Of a stretch of DNA of 64,000 bases, positions 49,971-61,739 are shown piece by piece. The DNA is from Adineta ricciae (lineage: Eukaryota > Rotifera > Eurotatoria > Adinetida > Adinetidae), in contig CAJNOJ010000085.1 of assembly GCA_905250025.1 (NCBI GenBank), positions 186,001 to 250,000 on the forward strand, read 5' to 3'. Numbering within the stretch: position 1 is the first letter of the stretch; each line of letters opens with the position of its first letter. Under the pieces are notes generated by a model. It had not been told where the DNA came from, did no database searches, and saw nothing but the letters and a program-made list of their open reading frames with translations. A program made the position numbers and the translations under genes.

Positions 49971-50906
49971 ATGAATAAGACAAACGACTGCGAAGTCGTC
50001 CGATGGTCCACACAAGCAATGAAAACAGTTCAACCACTTTTGTATATATGTATTCTTGCAACGATTATTCATCTGCTTTTTTGGATTCAACTCATCGCGT
50101 ATCCGACTGTTCGACAATGGTCAATGCAATGGTTATACGCTTATCTAGTCTCCGACTTGTTACTACTCATACGTTTCTTTCTTCTCTATGTCTATCGTTG
50201 GTGGCCCATATGTGTTCCATACTTTTTACATTCAATGATTTGTTATTGTGAAGCTATTTTCGATAATTACCTTAATCTTCTACAAAGTTACATTCTTCTC
50301 GCATTGAACATCTGTCGGTATTTACAAATAGCTCATAATTACAATGTCTATTCAACGAACCGCTGTTCTATTGTCATGGCACATCTTCTCATCTATTTCT
50401 GCCCATTATTCGGACACATTATCGCAGCAAAATATAAATGGACTGTTCTACAAAATCCTCCCGGTGATGCATGCGATCTCATACCCGTCTCGTTACCTAT
50501 CCGTATCATCTTTCTCGTATTTTCATACTTTATTCCGGTGGCATTGGCATTATTCTTTTTGTTCCTATGTCTCAACTACGTTCGCAATACGGATGGTATT
50601 CGAACGCAGGAGATCGTCGATGCCCGATTGAAATATCATCGACAGATATTAATACAATCGGGTGTATTCTATTCGTTGTGGATTGTATTTTGGTCACCGC
50701 ACATTCTTCTCTTTCCATTCTTTTACAAGAGTAGTACGGTGGGAGTAATGGCTCAAATATTGAATTATATAAGTATCACACTTGATCCAATCATCATTGC
50801 TGCACTTGATCGCCGATTTTTACAAGCATGGCAATCAACCGGAGATCGTTTGAAAAGATCGTTTAGTCAGTACCAAGCAGTCCGAATTCCGAACGATCAA
50901 AGATAA
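49971..50906 (+). CDS. Rhodopsin-like 7TM receptor, copy 2, 311 aa
   Basis: Single-exon paralogue of the gene at 47974-48942, aligned along its whole length without gaps of note until the tail. Shared blocks include AYLVSDLLLLIRFFLLYVYR, ILLALNICRYLQIAHN, VFSYFIPVALALFFLFL, TDGIRTQEIVDARLKYHRQ, LWIVFWSPHILLFPFFY and ISITLDPIIIAALDRRFLQA. The intracellular tails differ: this one ends AVRIPNDQR and is 11 residues shorter. The same ICRY in place of DRY and the same DPI..ALDRRF motif mark both as one lineage-specific subfamily. An older tandem duplication is likely, since many positions have diverged. Confidence 0.85.
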   Translation: MNKTNDCEVVRWSTQAMKTVQPLLYICILATIIHLLFWIQLIAYPTVRQWSMQWLYAYLVSDLLLLIRFFLLYVYRWWPICVPYFLHSMICYCEAIFDNYLNLLQSYILLALNICRYLQIAHNYNVYSTNRCSIVMAHLLIYFCPLFGHIIAAKYKWTVLQNPPGDACDLIPVSLPIRIIFLVFSYFIPVALALFFLFLCLNYVRNTDGIRTQEIVDARLKYHRQILIQSGVFYSLWIVFWSPHILLFPFFYKSSTVGVMAQILNYISITLDPIIIAALDRRFLQAWQSTGDRLKRSFSQYQAVRIPNDQR

Positions 50907-51261
50907 GAAGCATTTAGTTTTATATGATTATCTACGTTATCAGTAATAAGAATATTTATAGTTATTTTTTTGTTTCCAACAAAGAAAAACGAAGGTTACT
51001 CTATCTGATTAAGATACATAGCCAGCAAACACTATCTGACAACATCATTAGAATAAGTATGGCAAAACTCGAGTGAAGAAAAAGGAAAAGAGAGAAAAAA
51101 AAAACAAAATGATTCACTAGAATAAAAATGTTCACTACAATATTCACAGCAACCCACATTGCATCATGGCAACACAGACAAGAAAACAGAGATTCGATCA
51201 ATGAACTACAAAGATCTTCGATAATACTGTACTGGAATTCAAAAAATGAGTTTTCGTTCGT
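50907..51261. other. Convergent intergenic region
   Basis: 355 bp holding the 3' ends of receptor 2 and of the dystrophin-family gene. No coding signal. Confidence 0.45.
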
Positions 51262-53829
51262 TTAAGCAACTAGAAAGAAAAAGAAAAGAGAACAATGGTC
51301 AATCGAACGTATAGTGAAAAGACTTACTCGAAGAATTGGCATCAAATTGAGCGAGTGCAACGCGTAATTCTTGGAGTTCACTGCCGATAAAATCGTAAAC
51401 CATTGCACGTGAGGTGTTAGTTTGATGTCGTTGCTTGGGTGGTAATGGAGGTTGATATTCATCATCTTCGTCTTTCGGTGGTAATTGATAATGTTCTGTA
51501 TGGATGAATTCATTCGCATGTTGTTTGTTAATGGAAGACTTTTTCATTGGAGCATGTTGCTTCGGCATGAGAATCGGTGCATTGTCCTCGTCAGGGACAG
51601 ATGTAGACTTTTTCGAATCAACATTCATATAATTACGGGGTGTTGATGATGATAACTGATCATTTTCTAGTAACGGTTCATCTTTTGTTAATTTCTTCTT
51701 AATTGAATTCGATGGTTTCTTTTTCTCATCTTCAACTGGAACGTTGTCATAACCAGTCAGTGGGATTTTTTGTTCATTGTTATTTTCATGTTTACTAAAA
51801 CAAACAACATAACCGTTGTTGTCTTCTTTCGAAGAAGTTTCGTTTACTCAGTCGACGATGCTGTTCCATTCGTATCACTCTTCGGAATTGCTCGATAAAT
51901 CTCTTGCAGATGAACCTTTTTCGGTGGTTGTTCGGGCCGATTCAATGAATGATGTCCATTAGTAACTAGTTGACTTGCACTATTGATCGACGAGGTGACT
52001 GGCGTATCGCAGCTAGATGAGAGAAAGAGAACAAATATTGATCTGTAATCAAAAGTACATGTTTTTGAAAAGAATTGGCCCCGAGGTAAAAACAACATCA
52101 TTGAAAATGAATTCAACTAATCGGTTAAACGGATGTGTGATCGTTGCTTCTTGAGAGTCAGTTCAATCGATAGTTATGACTACGGAACTGCTCAGTTCCT
52201 GTGTGTCGCATGGGAAATAGCGTAATAGATCTTTGAAAAGTCTCTCGAGTACACGATTTTTAATATTCTTACAATGATTTTGAACGTTCGATAGTAAGAT
52301 AACGTTCTTTTCTTTGTAATTCACGTTTGCCAACTTTGAGTTTAACGAATTCTAAGAATGCTTTCAAATCTTCGAACGGTGTCACCTAGACGAAATGAAG
52401 AAAGATTATTTTTCAATGTATTTCATTATCAAACTTGCTACCTGTTTACAATACTCTTCAATCGGATGACTGCCATCATGTTTTTTCGCATGATCACCCG
52501 TAAAGAAACACGTTTGACAGAGATCGTAATTAAAACATCGAAGACATCGATATCTATTCTCAGAAAACTTCAATAAATATTCCGATGAAAATGTTTGTCT
52601 TTTGTTTACCTCATGCCGATAACAGGATATGCTTTGCATGTATTACATCTTGCTTCATGTCGAACTAAAACAAACAATTTGTATCCGGAGGATAGACTTA
52701 CAAACCAACTGACCTGTTTCTGTTGCAATCAAACGATGTAACGTTGGCAACCAGACTAATGTCTGCGGTTCCCGACTCATCCAGTTGACAAAAATATCTT
52801 CACGAACTATTCCATCATGTGTCTATGTATGAATCGACAATGAATTATATTGTCAACGAGAGTGTATCTTACATGATCTAGACAACTTTGAACACAGCCT
52901 GGAATATTGTCTGAATGGAATGAATCGACATTATCGAAATGATTTGGTAACTAAAAGAGAGAATTGAGCGGTCAATTCGAGGAAAATACCTGTTTTACCT
53001 TTAATAGAATTTCGAATAGATCAGTTAGTTTGCCTTGCGAAGCAATTACATTTGGTGAAGTGATTTGCCGGAAAAAGCCTTAAAATACATCATGTTTTTT
53101 CTTGGCTTTCAATCATTTCTTCGAGCGAAATACATACAACGATACTTTTCCGGTAATTTAGCATTCGATAATGCAAATAGAATAATCTTAAACGGATTAT
53201 GCTCGAAATCTTCATTTGCTTCGCTAAAATAACACAACCAAACATTCATCGAATGTTCAAACTCAATGGAATTTTCATTACATTTTGAGAATTTCAGATA
53301 TGAATCTCAATAAAGTTTCAACAATTTCCTCCATAGTCGATTCATTGAAATGGTACGATGAAATCAACTGATAGATTCCCATCAATACTTTCCGAGCATC
53401 TTCATGCGAAATTTTCGATGTTTCAACGCCAAACTGTAGTTGATGAGTATTGAATGCTCGTACCAGAATATTATAATCGACATAAGTCACTAAAATGCGA
53501 TGATATTCGTACCGATTCTTTTTTTTTTTTCGTGTATTCAAACTTACATTTCAGGTATTTTTGCAAAACACGAAGTTTACATGCAACACGATACGCTGCA
53601 AACTTCACTGCAGAGAGTGGCTCTACGAAAAACGAGATTATCGATAGAAAGGGAAGACAAGAGAGAAAAAAAAGTCGAACAAACCGAGCCGTTTGACAAT
53701 CGTGTCGTAGAGTTTCTCTCTAGAATAAAAATAATTAAGAATAAAACGATGAATTCAAACAAAAACGTACTCTTTTTCATCAGTTGTATCAACTGTTGTA
53801 TTCGTTTCTTCGGCATCCGTTGTTGTCAT
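51262..53829 (-). CDS. Dystrophin/dystrobrevin-family protein (EF-hand-like region plus ZZ zinc finger), short form
   Basis: The start ATG at 53829 opens MTTTDAEETNTTVDTTDE. The next exon reads PLSAVKFAAYRVACKLRVLQ, matching the VRFSAYRTAMKLRRLQ helix that begins the EF-hand region of dystrophin and dystrobrevin. YVDYNILVRAFNTHQLQFGV and the following exons cover the EF1/EF2 domains. REPQTLVWLPTLHRLIATET leads into the ZZ finger: CNTCKAYPVIGMR, YRCLRCFNYDLCQTCFF and GDHAKKHDGSHPIEEYC, with its Cys/His ligands present. The C-terminal part is Pro/Lys-rich (PPKDEDDEYQPPLPPKQRH), then a short helix (GSELQELRVALAQFDANSS). No actin-binding or spectrin repeats precede the EF region, so it is dystrobrevin- or dystrotelin-like in layout. 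Some exon edges are approximate. Confidence 0.85.
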
Positions 53830-56800
53830 TGTTAAACTGAACGATTGAACGTGTATGTACAATGATTGAACAGTTATAAACAATTTGTTTATTTATTTTA
53901 TACGAACTGTACAGTTAATTGTATAACGAACACGTGTACCTACAAACTCGAATTTCTCTCGATGAAACCAATATTTTCGATTAATTTATCCAGAAAAATG
54001 AATTCATTTGCATTGATGTTCAATCTTTTTAATCAAGCGACATCTAGCGAGTAGTTATGTTGCTAAGGAACAAATGAAGAATAATTGATGTTAATAATAT
54101 TCAAGTTTAGTAGTCATATATGATGATTTCTAGTCTTCTATATGAGAAATATGATACGGGAATTTTAATTGACACATTACACTGTGCATATGGCTTATGA
54201 ATCGAGTTATTTTCATCACTTGTAACTTATTAATTAGAAAGTCAATGTGTTAAGTGACAATCCGCTACAAAAGTCAATCGAGCTGGTTAGATCTGACTTG
54301 ACAAACGAACATGCATAGATGAAGACAACAATGACAAACGTGCTTTTGTTACTGGACAATTATCATATTTTTCTTATGTAAATTCTTTCTGAATAAATAT
54401 AGAAAGACAAGACGGCATTGCTCATGTCAACTAGATGTATTTTCATCTTTATGTTGATTGAAAGATGAGTAGTCAGATTTCTTCTGAATATACATATCAT
54501 CTATTTACTCGCCTTTTGTCTTTGTCATTTCTACTACCACCATCTGTACACAAAGTTCTCCTTTGTTGGGTTTATTGTCTCCAGCGTTCGATATATCTCA
54601 TTCTTTTCCTCTCGTCTCTTATTGCTTGATGTTTGTGTAGGCCAAATATGTCTCTTCTCCCTTTCCCTCTCTCTCTTGCATTCATTCGATTTTATAGGCC
54701 TTTTATTCCTTCCTCTTTCAAATAAAACCATTGTCGATAAAAAGAGTATATATATATATACCTTCTAATATTATAACTCGGCTCTGTATGTGTGTGTATG
54801 TCAGTATCTTCTTCTTCTTCTCTCTCCTTTCTCAAGATGTATTCAACTGCTACGGATAGTAATGGCAATTTATTTTATTTGAAGGTATATGTCTTCGTCT
54901 TTCTTGAAATTGGATCTTCAAATAATAGTATAACAGAATGAGAAAAACAGCAGTATGAGTAGAGGTAGAAGAAAAGGCGGTCTTCCTTCTCCGTTTTTTT
55001 TTTTCATTTTACTTTTTTTCTTTCTCTCTGTTAGTTGTCCGTTGCGTTTTTTTCTTCTTCTTCACTAAGGATAATAAAATCGACTTAGTTCGCATTAGTT
55101 TGTCTGTGTCGCTACAATTAAAAGATAACATGGGTCAACAGAATAATAATAACTAAATCGTGAACGTAAAGAGAGAACGAGCAAGTGGATCAATTTATTA
55201 GTCTGCTGTTGAAATCGATCGTAAGTAGAGAGTGAGTGAGAGAGAGGCAGAAGAGAAATTCGTATTCGAAATGAGATGCCCGATATGCCTTATCTACATT
55301 GGTAAATATATTCCTATGTGTGATGCTTGATGATCAGATCGATTATGCAAATCACAAATACACTGGAGTATATATTTACCAACGAGAACTCTTTTTCTTG
55401 CGAAACTCATCTGATCCAGTTATTTTAACAGATATTCGAGACATATTTTATTGATGTTCAGTATGTTATAAGTTTATAGGTGTAAGATTTATGTTGCATG
55501 CGAAGGAATGTTAGTGGTCATTCAGACGCAAAAGGAAAATGGCAGCGAGATGTAGTGTTTTGTATCATAATGACTTCCTTTCTCAAGTCCTATCCTATCA
55601 TTATTAAAATTCTCTCGTTAGCTTGATGCATGACTGTGTACTGTGTGCTTTTTCAGCGGTCTATTTCAATGCAACAAAACGACAACAGACAAAAAATTTC
55701 TTTCTTCGTTTTTTTTTAAATATTTTTCTTCGGCATTTATTTCCTTTTCTCTTTTCTGTCTATGCGTCGGTCTGTATCTCAATCTCTATACAACATAACG
55801 AGGTAAAGTGTCGTAGTAATAGTTAACAACAAGAGAAAGAAAAACACTTAGATTTAACAGTGAGTGCTTAATGGATGTTATGATTATGATATAGAACTAC
55901 GTCGACCATTCATTGTTCCTTCCGATACCTATGTAAATAAGAATTTTCTTCGATAAGTACCTGTTTCCGACCTTATATGTTGAGTACCTTTATCAAGTGT
56001 ATGCATGGGATCGATTACAAGCGTCTAATCATGACTAAACAATCGACCTTTTACCCCTCTGAATAAGTGGATCACAACTCATATACGTTTACATAGAACA
56101 ATTCTTTGTTTTTTTTTCTGCCAATTGAAAGCGCTCTCATTTATGGATAGAATATTTCGAAGTTCTATTGTTAGACTCGTTCTTTCTCTTCTGACTTGAT
56201 GAAATCTGGTGAAAAGATAATCAGTTATATGTACATGTAGACACTTGAAGTATTCATGTGTCTTTTTGTTTTTATTGATGTCGGCAAGCTGTTTTATGAT
56301 CATAAGATCAGTCGATTGTTTGGTTAATTTTGTTGAAAGAACGAGAAATAAAAATGCAAAAGAATATTTTTCACCCGATCATAAACTCCGATCAAACAGG
56401 ATTCGTAGTTACAAATCTGAGAAAAAGAAACGTGTAGAACAGAGAAATAGATTGACAGGTGTGCTGTGTACGCTCTTTCATCTTTCTCTACTTCTTCTTC
56501 CTCCTCTGCCAACTCTATAACAATATCATATGTACGTGGTGCATACCTTTTCATCAGACATGCCGAGAGAACATTTCCCCCCCTCCGACATAAACTGAGC
56601 GAACTGACATTTTGACTGATACTTATTCTAATTAGAAAGAAAGTATAAGCTAAGAACAATTGACGGTTTGTTAATCCAGTAATAACGACTAGGACATAAA
56701 TCATCGTGCCTGTCATGATATTCTTGAAAATCTACTAACCGAGAAAGAAAAACTTTCAATTGAATTTTTGATGATTTGTCTGTGTGTACGTAAGGAATAA

Positions 56801-56869
56801 TTGAGAATAAGTCAATAAATACTTGCATGATTTCTTATGTGCACTTTTCTTTGTATGTTTTAGCGATCC
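53830..56869. other. Divergent intergenic region, about 3.0 kb
   Basis: Lies between the dystrophin-family and PTB genes. Contains a (TA)n tract at about 54746-54761, CT-rich tracts near 54660 and 54830, and several open frames (for example 56324-56716 minus) without family similarity. Presumed promoters; nothing else supported. Confidence 0.4.
54746..54761. repeat. (TA)n microsatellite
   Basis: Eight TA units in non-coding DNA. Confidence 0.8.
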
Positions 56870-58694
56870 ATGAAGGTATATATTGCTGATGGACTGAAGG
56901 CATGATGAAGAAGTTTTCTTAAATTTTGTCTTCTTTCATAGCGTTTACTCTCGAATGATCGTCCATCGTCTCCACCTAGTAAAATACTTGCCGGATCAAC
57001 TAGTGAAGAGGATATGAATAACGTCAATGGAACGACCGATTTATCGAATGGACATCAATGTAGTGATAGTAATGAAGCAAAAAAAGTATGTGAAGAAAAG
57101 TTTTGCAGAAGACCTGCATTGTTTCTGCTTTTCAGGCTCGAATAGAAAAAAGTATGCCATCGCGTGTGGGTAAGTTACGATGACATTGTGTTTGATATGT
57201 GGGAAGTTTCATTTTTCTAGTTCATTTACGAAATATTGACGCTAGTGAATTGGAGATCGTTCAATTTGGCCTTGCATTCGGGAAAATAACCAATGTACTC
57301 AATTTACGGAAAAAGAATCAGGTTTTACTCGTTTACTTTGGTAATTGTTCTTCTGAACGAGTACGTATTCTAGGCTTTTCTCGAGTTTGACAGCGTTGAA
57401 CATGCTCAAGCAATGACTGATTATTTCTCTTCGCTACCGATATTATTAAATGGTCGCCAAATATTTGTTCAGTTTTCAAATCATCAAGAATTGAAGACAG
57501 ATCCGAACAACGCTAATAATCAACAAGCACAAGCTGCTCTACAATCAGCTACGGTTCTACAAGAGATTTCGCGTATAGGTGGACAGAATTGCGTATTGCG
57601 CGTGATCGTGAACAATTTGATTTTTCCGATTAGTGTAGATACATTTTATCAAGTGAGAGAGAGAGAGAAGGAAGTGTTTCTGAACGAAGAAAAAAAAATG
57701 GATTGTTTTTGTTTAGATTTTCAGTAAATTTGGTGTTGTTTTGAAAATTATCACATTTACGAAAAATGGTAAGGAGAGGTGTTCGTATGAGAACGTGAAA
57801 GTTTATATTGGAATGAATGTTTAGATAAATTTCAAGGATTGATTCAAATGAAAGATGCAACAATAGCTCATACAGCGAAAACGGTAAGACTAGAACATTG
57901 CTCAGCTGATTTACCAAAGAGAAAATCTTCTTTTTCTCTTCCAGAATTTGAACGGTCAAAATATCTACAATGGTTGTTGTACATTACAAATTGATTTCTC
58001 GAAATTACATTCCCTAAATGTCAAATACAATAACGATAAAAGTCGAGATTATACTAATCCAATTTTACCATCGAATGAAAGTTCCAATGAACCCATATCC
58101 ATCGGTGGAAGATATTTAACAGGTACTGCAACTCTCGATGCCTCGCTTCTTTCATTAATATAAACAATTCTTCTCTAAGGTATACCCAACGTCTATGGTT
58201 CACCAATCGTTACACTTGCTGGTGCACCATTAACAACACTCTCAGCAATGAGTAATGGTGCTATTCATTTTTCAGGTAAAACTGTTCTTTTCTTCACATT
58301 TTATGAACAAAAAATGATAAATCTAGCTCCGTCAGCGACGTTACTAAACGCCAATCAACTAGCGCAACAATATGCAACCGCATTAGCCTGTCCAATAACG
58401 AATTCGGCTAATTCTGGCACGACCTTACTAACAGCAAGCGGAAATTCTACACAATCGCCAATATCTCTTTCATCCTTACAACAACATCATACAACAACGA
58501 CAAGTCCATATATATTTCTTTCAAGTTCAGCAACATCCGATGAGGTATGTGCAAATCTTAGCAGCAATGTTCCTGACGTGATGAGTGGAATTATGCCTGG
58601 TAAAACTGCAACTTTATCTTCACCTTCTACGCTTTATTTCTATAATAATAACAGTACTCAAGCGATATATCCAGCCGATTTTTTACGTTTGTGA
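56870..58694 (+). CDS. PTBP: Polypyrimidine tract-binding protein, two-RRM form, 438 aa
   Basis: RNA-binding splicing regulator. Exons at 56870-56875, 56942-57085, 57136-57169, 57221-57321, 57374-57652, 57717-57768, 57825-57883, 57945-58122, 58180-58275 and 58327-58694 total exactly 439 codons. RRM1 starts [20 protein letters not shown], with [15 protein letters not shown] and [27 protein letters not shown] follows. RRM2 has [37 protein letters not shown] and [20 protein letters not shown], then [16 protein letters not shown], nearly identical to vertebrate PTB. After the linker the protein ends in a Ser/Thr/Ala-rich tail, and no RRM3 or RRM4 follows. The start is the least certain part: the first exon is only MK, supported by frame and splice borders. 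Confidence 0.88.
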
Positions 58695-59593
58695 TATCGA
58701 AATCTCTCTTGCATGCATGATTTTATTCTTTTCTAATGTTCTTTTAACGGTGCTCATTCGAACACTATTCATCATCATTATATTTGGTTGTTGGAATAAT
58801 CGAGGATATTCCGTCCGTTTCTTTCTCTCTCTCTTTCTATATGTTTGTCTTCTTATTCATTAGAATTCTGCTGGAAATCATGATCTGTTGAATCTATACA
58901 GTATAGGTGTTGATTCTTTTGTTTTGTTTCGTGTCAAACCTTTCTTTTGCGCAATTTCTTGTTCATGTGTTCTTGCTCTCATTCTCTTTTTCATGAAAAT
59001 AAAAACTTATGTCTTTGTTTCAGTTCATGCTGCTCCAATAAAGGTAAATCAACGAAGAAGTTCACATTCTTTCTTCTTATCCTTTTGACACGTCTTCACG
59101 TCGTTTATCCCAAATTCTTATTCTCTTTGATTCGTCTTCTCTCTCTCTCTCTTCTAAGATAGATGTTTATAACTGGGAGGTCTCGTTTGTGTCGTACATC
59201 GTTTCCTTTCTAATTATTCGGATAAAGCATTTTTTGTTTGTGCCATCTCTTCATCCTTCTGCTAGTTCACAAGTCAGATATAGAGACAAATATTGCTTAT
59301 TCTTCTATGTTTCTTCTCTCCTAGCCCATATTTGTCTTGAAATAGAACGCGCACTCGTAGTCCCATCTTAACTCTTTTGCACTCTCTTCCAAGGTTAGTA
59401 ACGCGTAGATGAAAACGAACAACGAATGGGAGTAGATGCTTTATTTTTGTATGCTTTACTTCGATGCAAAACGATGAAGAAAAAAAAATATCGGTTTTTT
59501 CAAATATTTGAAATAAAAGAAAACAGAAGTTCTTGGTGATAGTAGTAACTAAGTAGTTTCTACGAATAGTTGAATTTTTTTCTTCTTCGTATT
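58695..59593. other. Intergenic region / PTB 3' side
   Basis: T- and CT-rich DNA with fortuitous hydrophobic frames. No RRM-like coding seen in any frame, which supports the truncated PTB model. No other gene supported. Confidence 0.45.
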
Positions 59594-60538
59594 ATGCAAC
59601 AGTTCTTGGTTTTCTTCTATTTGTTAAATTCATATACAGTTAATACATGTTTGACCTACCAAAAGATCTCAGATGCTTGGAAAAGCGTTTGTACAAATTA
59701 TGATTATACAGCACAAATTGATGATAAGATTAGTGTGAGAACTTGCTTACACTGCACGATCAAAGATGTTAGTATAGACATTCACGATATATGTCGACAT
59801 CAAGCCAAGTGTGTCTCTTTTATGTTTGATAATAACACTTTTTCTGAAGAATTTTTTCATCAAAGTCCGACTGTCGTGGAGTCTTTGCTAACGAAACGTG
59901 CTAATGGCCAAATGGCTGTCATACTTCAAATCACTTTTCAACAATATAATCTGGCTGAAATCTCGGCGGATTATTTCCATTCGATTTTACACTTGAATTT
60001 TACATCTTTTGACATATTGAATGTCATCTTCATCAAGCCGATGGCAACTGTGAAAAGCATAAATTTAAATCCCAGTTTAATTCATATTCCCAAGTGTTCA
60101 ATTCATTTAAAGTTTTCATGTAATCACACTCTGAACTGGTTTGAATATATTATAAAATCAAATCAGATAGTATGGACAGAACCGGACGTTTGTCCTTTGC
60201 TGTCAGTATCGCGCTTCGTAAGAATTGCTGTATTGGATAATGATTTGTCTGTACTTTGTATTAAATGTTAGGTGGGAAATTGACTACATTTCTTTAGATC
60301 AACAGCAACAACATCGATGCAAACTACTCCGAGTAGAGTAATTGTGAACCGAACATACTCTATTCTTGTCTATTTGCTTATTTTTGCGTTCATTGTTATG
60401 GTAGCAGGTGTTCTCATCTACCTCTTCACATCTACTCGATGTAGTTGTCGAAAAGAACTGTTACTTACAGATTCAAGTGTAGCTGTAAGATCAAGTATAG
60501 CTAGTGTCGAATCAGCGAGCACGGCAGATACGAAATGA
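59594..60538 (+). CDS. Unrecognised type I membrane protein, 297 aa
   Basis: Two exons (59594-60246 and 60298-60538) total 298 codons. The join in frame uses a gtctgt donor, which is less common, so the junction is moderately sure. The ATG at 59594 gives a signal peptide (MQQFLVFFYLLNSYTVNTC). The roughly 215-residue ectodomain has about ten cysteines (CLHCTIKD, DICRHQAKC, IPKCSIHLKFSC) and several N-x-S/T sites. A TM segment, ILVYLLIFAFIVMVAGVLIYLF, is followed by a short cytoplasmic tail rich in Ser (VAVRSSIASVESASTADTK). I do not recognise the ectodomain. Its stop lies about 130 bp from the end of the convergent methyltransferase gene. Confidence 0.72.
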
Positions 60539-60670
60539 AAAGTCCCTATCTTCCAATGAACCAATACAATAGACTCAATCAAATTCGAAAACAAATCTGC
60601 CTGTTAAGGATACATTTCAGGTTGGTAGTTGAATGTGATTCAGGCGAAGTTTTCTGTGATCAAAATTTTA

Positions 60671-61503
60671 TTAGTTCTTTTTTAAATGAAATAACGTTGA
60701 ACAAGTGAATTCGTACTGATGCAATGATGAGAAAAATCGTGGCTCATCGAAATCTAATAATGTCAAACCATATTTTTTGAATGTTTGAAAGTAAACCGAC
60801 ATTGATCGGTGATACATATGCAATGAAAATGGACCCCATTCTTGTCTCTCGGATGTTTCGTCAAAATAAGATTTCGTCCATGTAAAAATACGTTTTGCGC
60901 CGTCTTTCTCTGGCACAATATCAAAGCATGGATGAAGTATAACAATAATTACTCGACCTGATGACTTCAGAACACGTGTGAATGCCTAAATATGTTGGTA
61001 AAGAGAAACAATCGAAATAGAACCGACGCTTCGATCGTGTTCATTTCGTTTAAAAATAGATTTACTTTGATGACCGAATCCAGATCCGGTGTATCCATGA
61101 GGACATAGTTTGCAATAATCAAATCAATGGAATTGTCTTCAACTGATTTGAGTTCAGTGACAGAATCGTGTTGAATTGTTACCCTTTCACGATCTTTTTC
61201 TTCTTGGATTCGCCGAGCAATGTTCTCTTTTGCGATCCTGACAGAAACGGATGACAAATCAATACCAATGATGTGCTTAACACGCGTTTCAAGAACAAAT
61301 TTTATAGTCAGATATCCGTTACCACAGCCGGCATCGAGAACGACTTGATTCTCAACATCCCCAACGTATTTCCACAAGCAAATATCGCTTGATTCTGTTC
61401 GGTTCTTATCTCCATAGTCACCAATCCAACGATTCCATTCTTCGGCATGTTCATCCCAGTTTTTCTCTAATTCTTCTAATTCATTCGTCATGTTTGCAAG
61501 CAA
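60671..61503 (-). CDS. Class I SAM-dependent methyltransferase, 250 aa
   Basis: Two exons (61066-61503 and 60671-60985) total 251 codons. Motif I for SAM binding is VVLDAGCGNGYLTIKF. HIIGIDLSSVSVRIAKENI follows, with the acidic residue that binds the ribose. DNSIDLIIANYVLMDTPDL is motif IV, and AFTRVLKSSGRVIIVILHPC is the family's post-IV block. This is the Methyltransf_11/25 (UbiE-like) layout with an N-terminal helix EEWNRWIGDYGD. The substrate cannot be told; small molecules or lipids are usual for the family. Either Met at the N-terminus (61503 or 61491) could start. Confidence 0.85.
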
Positions 61504-61739
61504 AAAACTGAAAGAATGAAGTTTTACAATTGAAGAGAAATCTTATCATATTCATATGTATACACTGTTGACAAAATGACGATGATCAAAGCTGGAAAAG
61601 GTGCAGACAAATCGTCTTTCTCATCGGAAAGATGTCACTTTTGATTATTGTTGAGAGAAATATTCATGCATTTATATATATGATGTAGAAAATACAAGGG
61701 GAAAAATGAAAGTAGTTCATTCCCAATGCGAGAGAAGTG
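61504..61739. other. Intergenic region between methyltransferase and lectin genes
   Basis: 236 bp, AT-rich; promoter of the methyltransferase and 3' end of the lectin gene, both on the minus strand. Confidence 0.4.

Noticed and set aside
56324-56716. Minus ORF of 130 codons
   Set aside because: Composition follows CT/GA-rich DNA and no domain is visible; lies in an intergenic interval.
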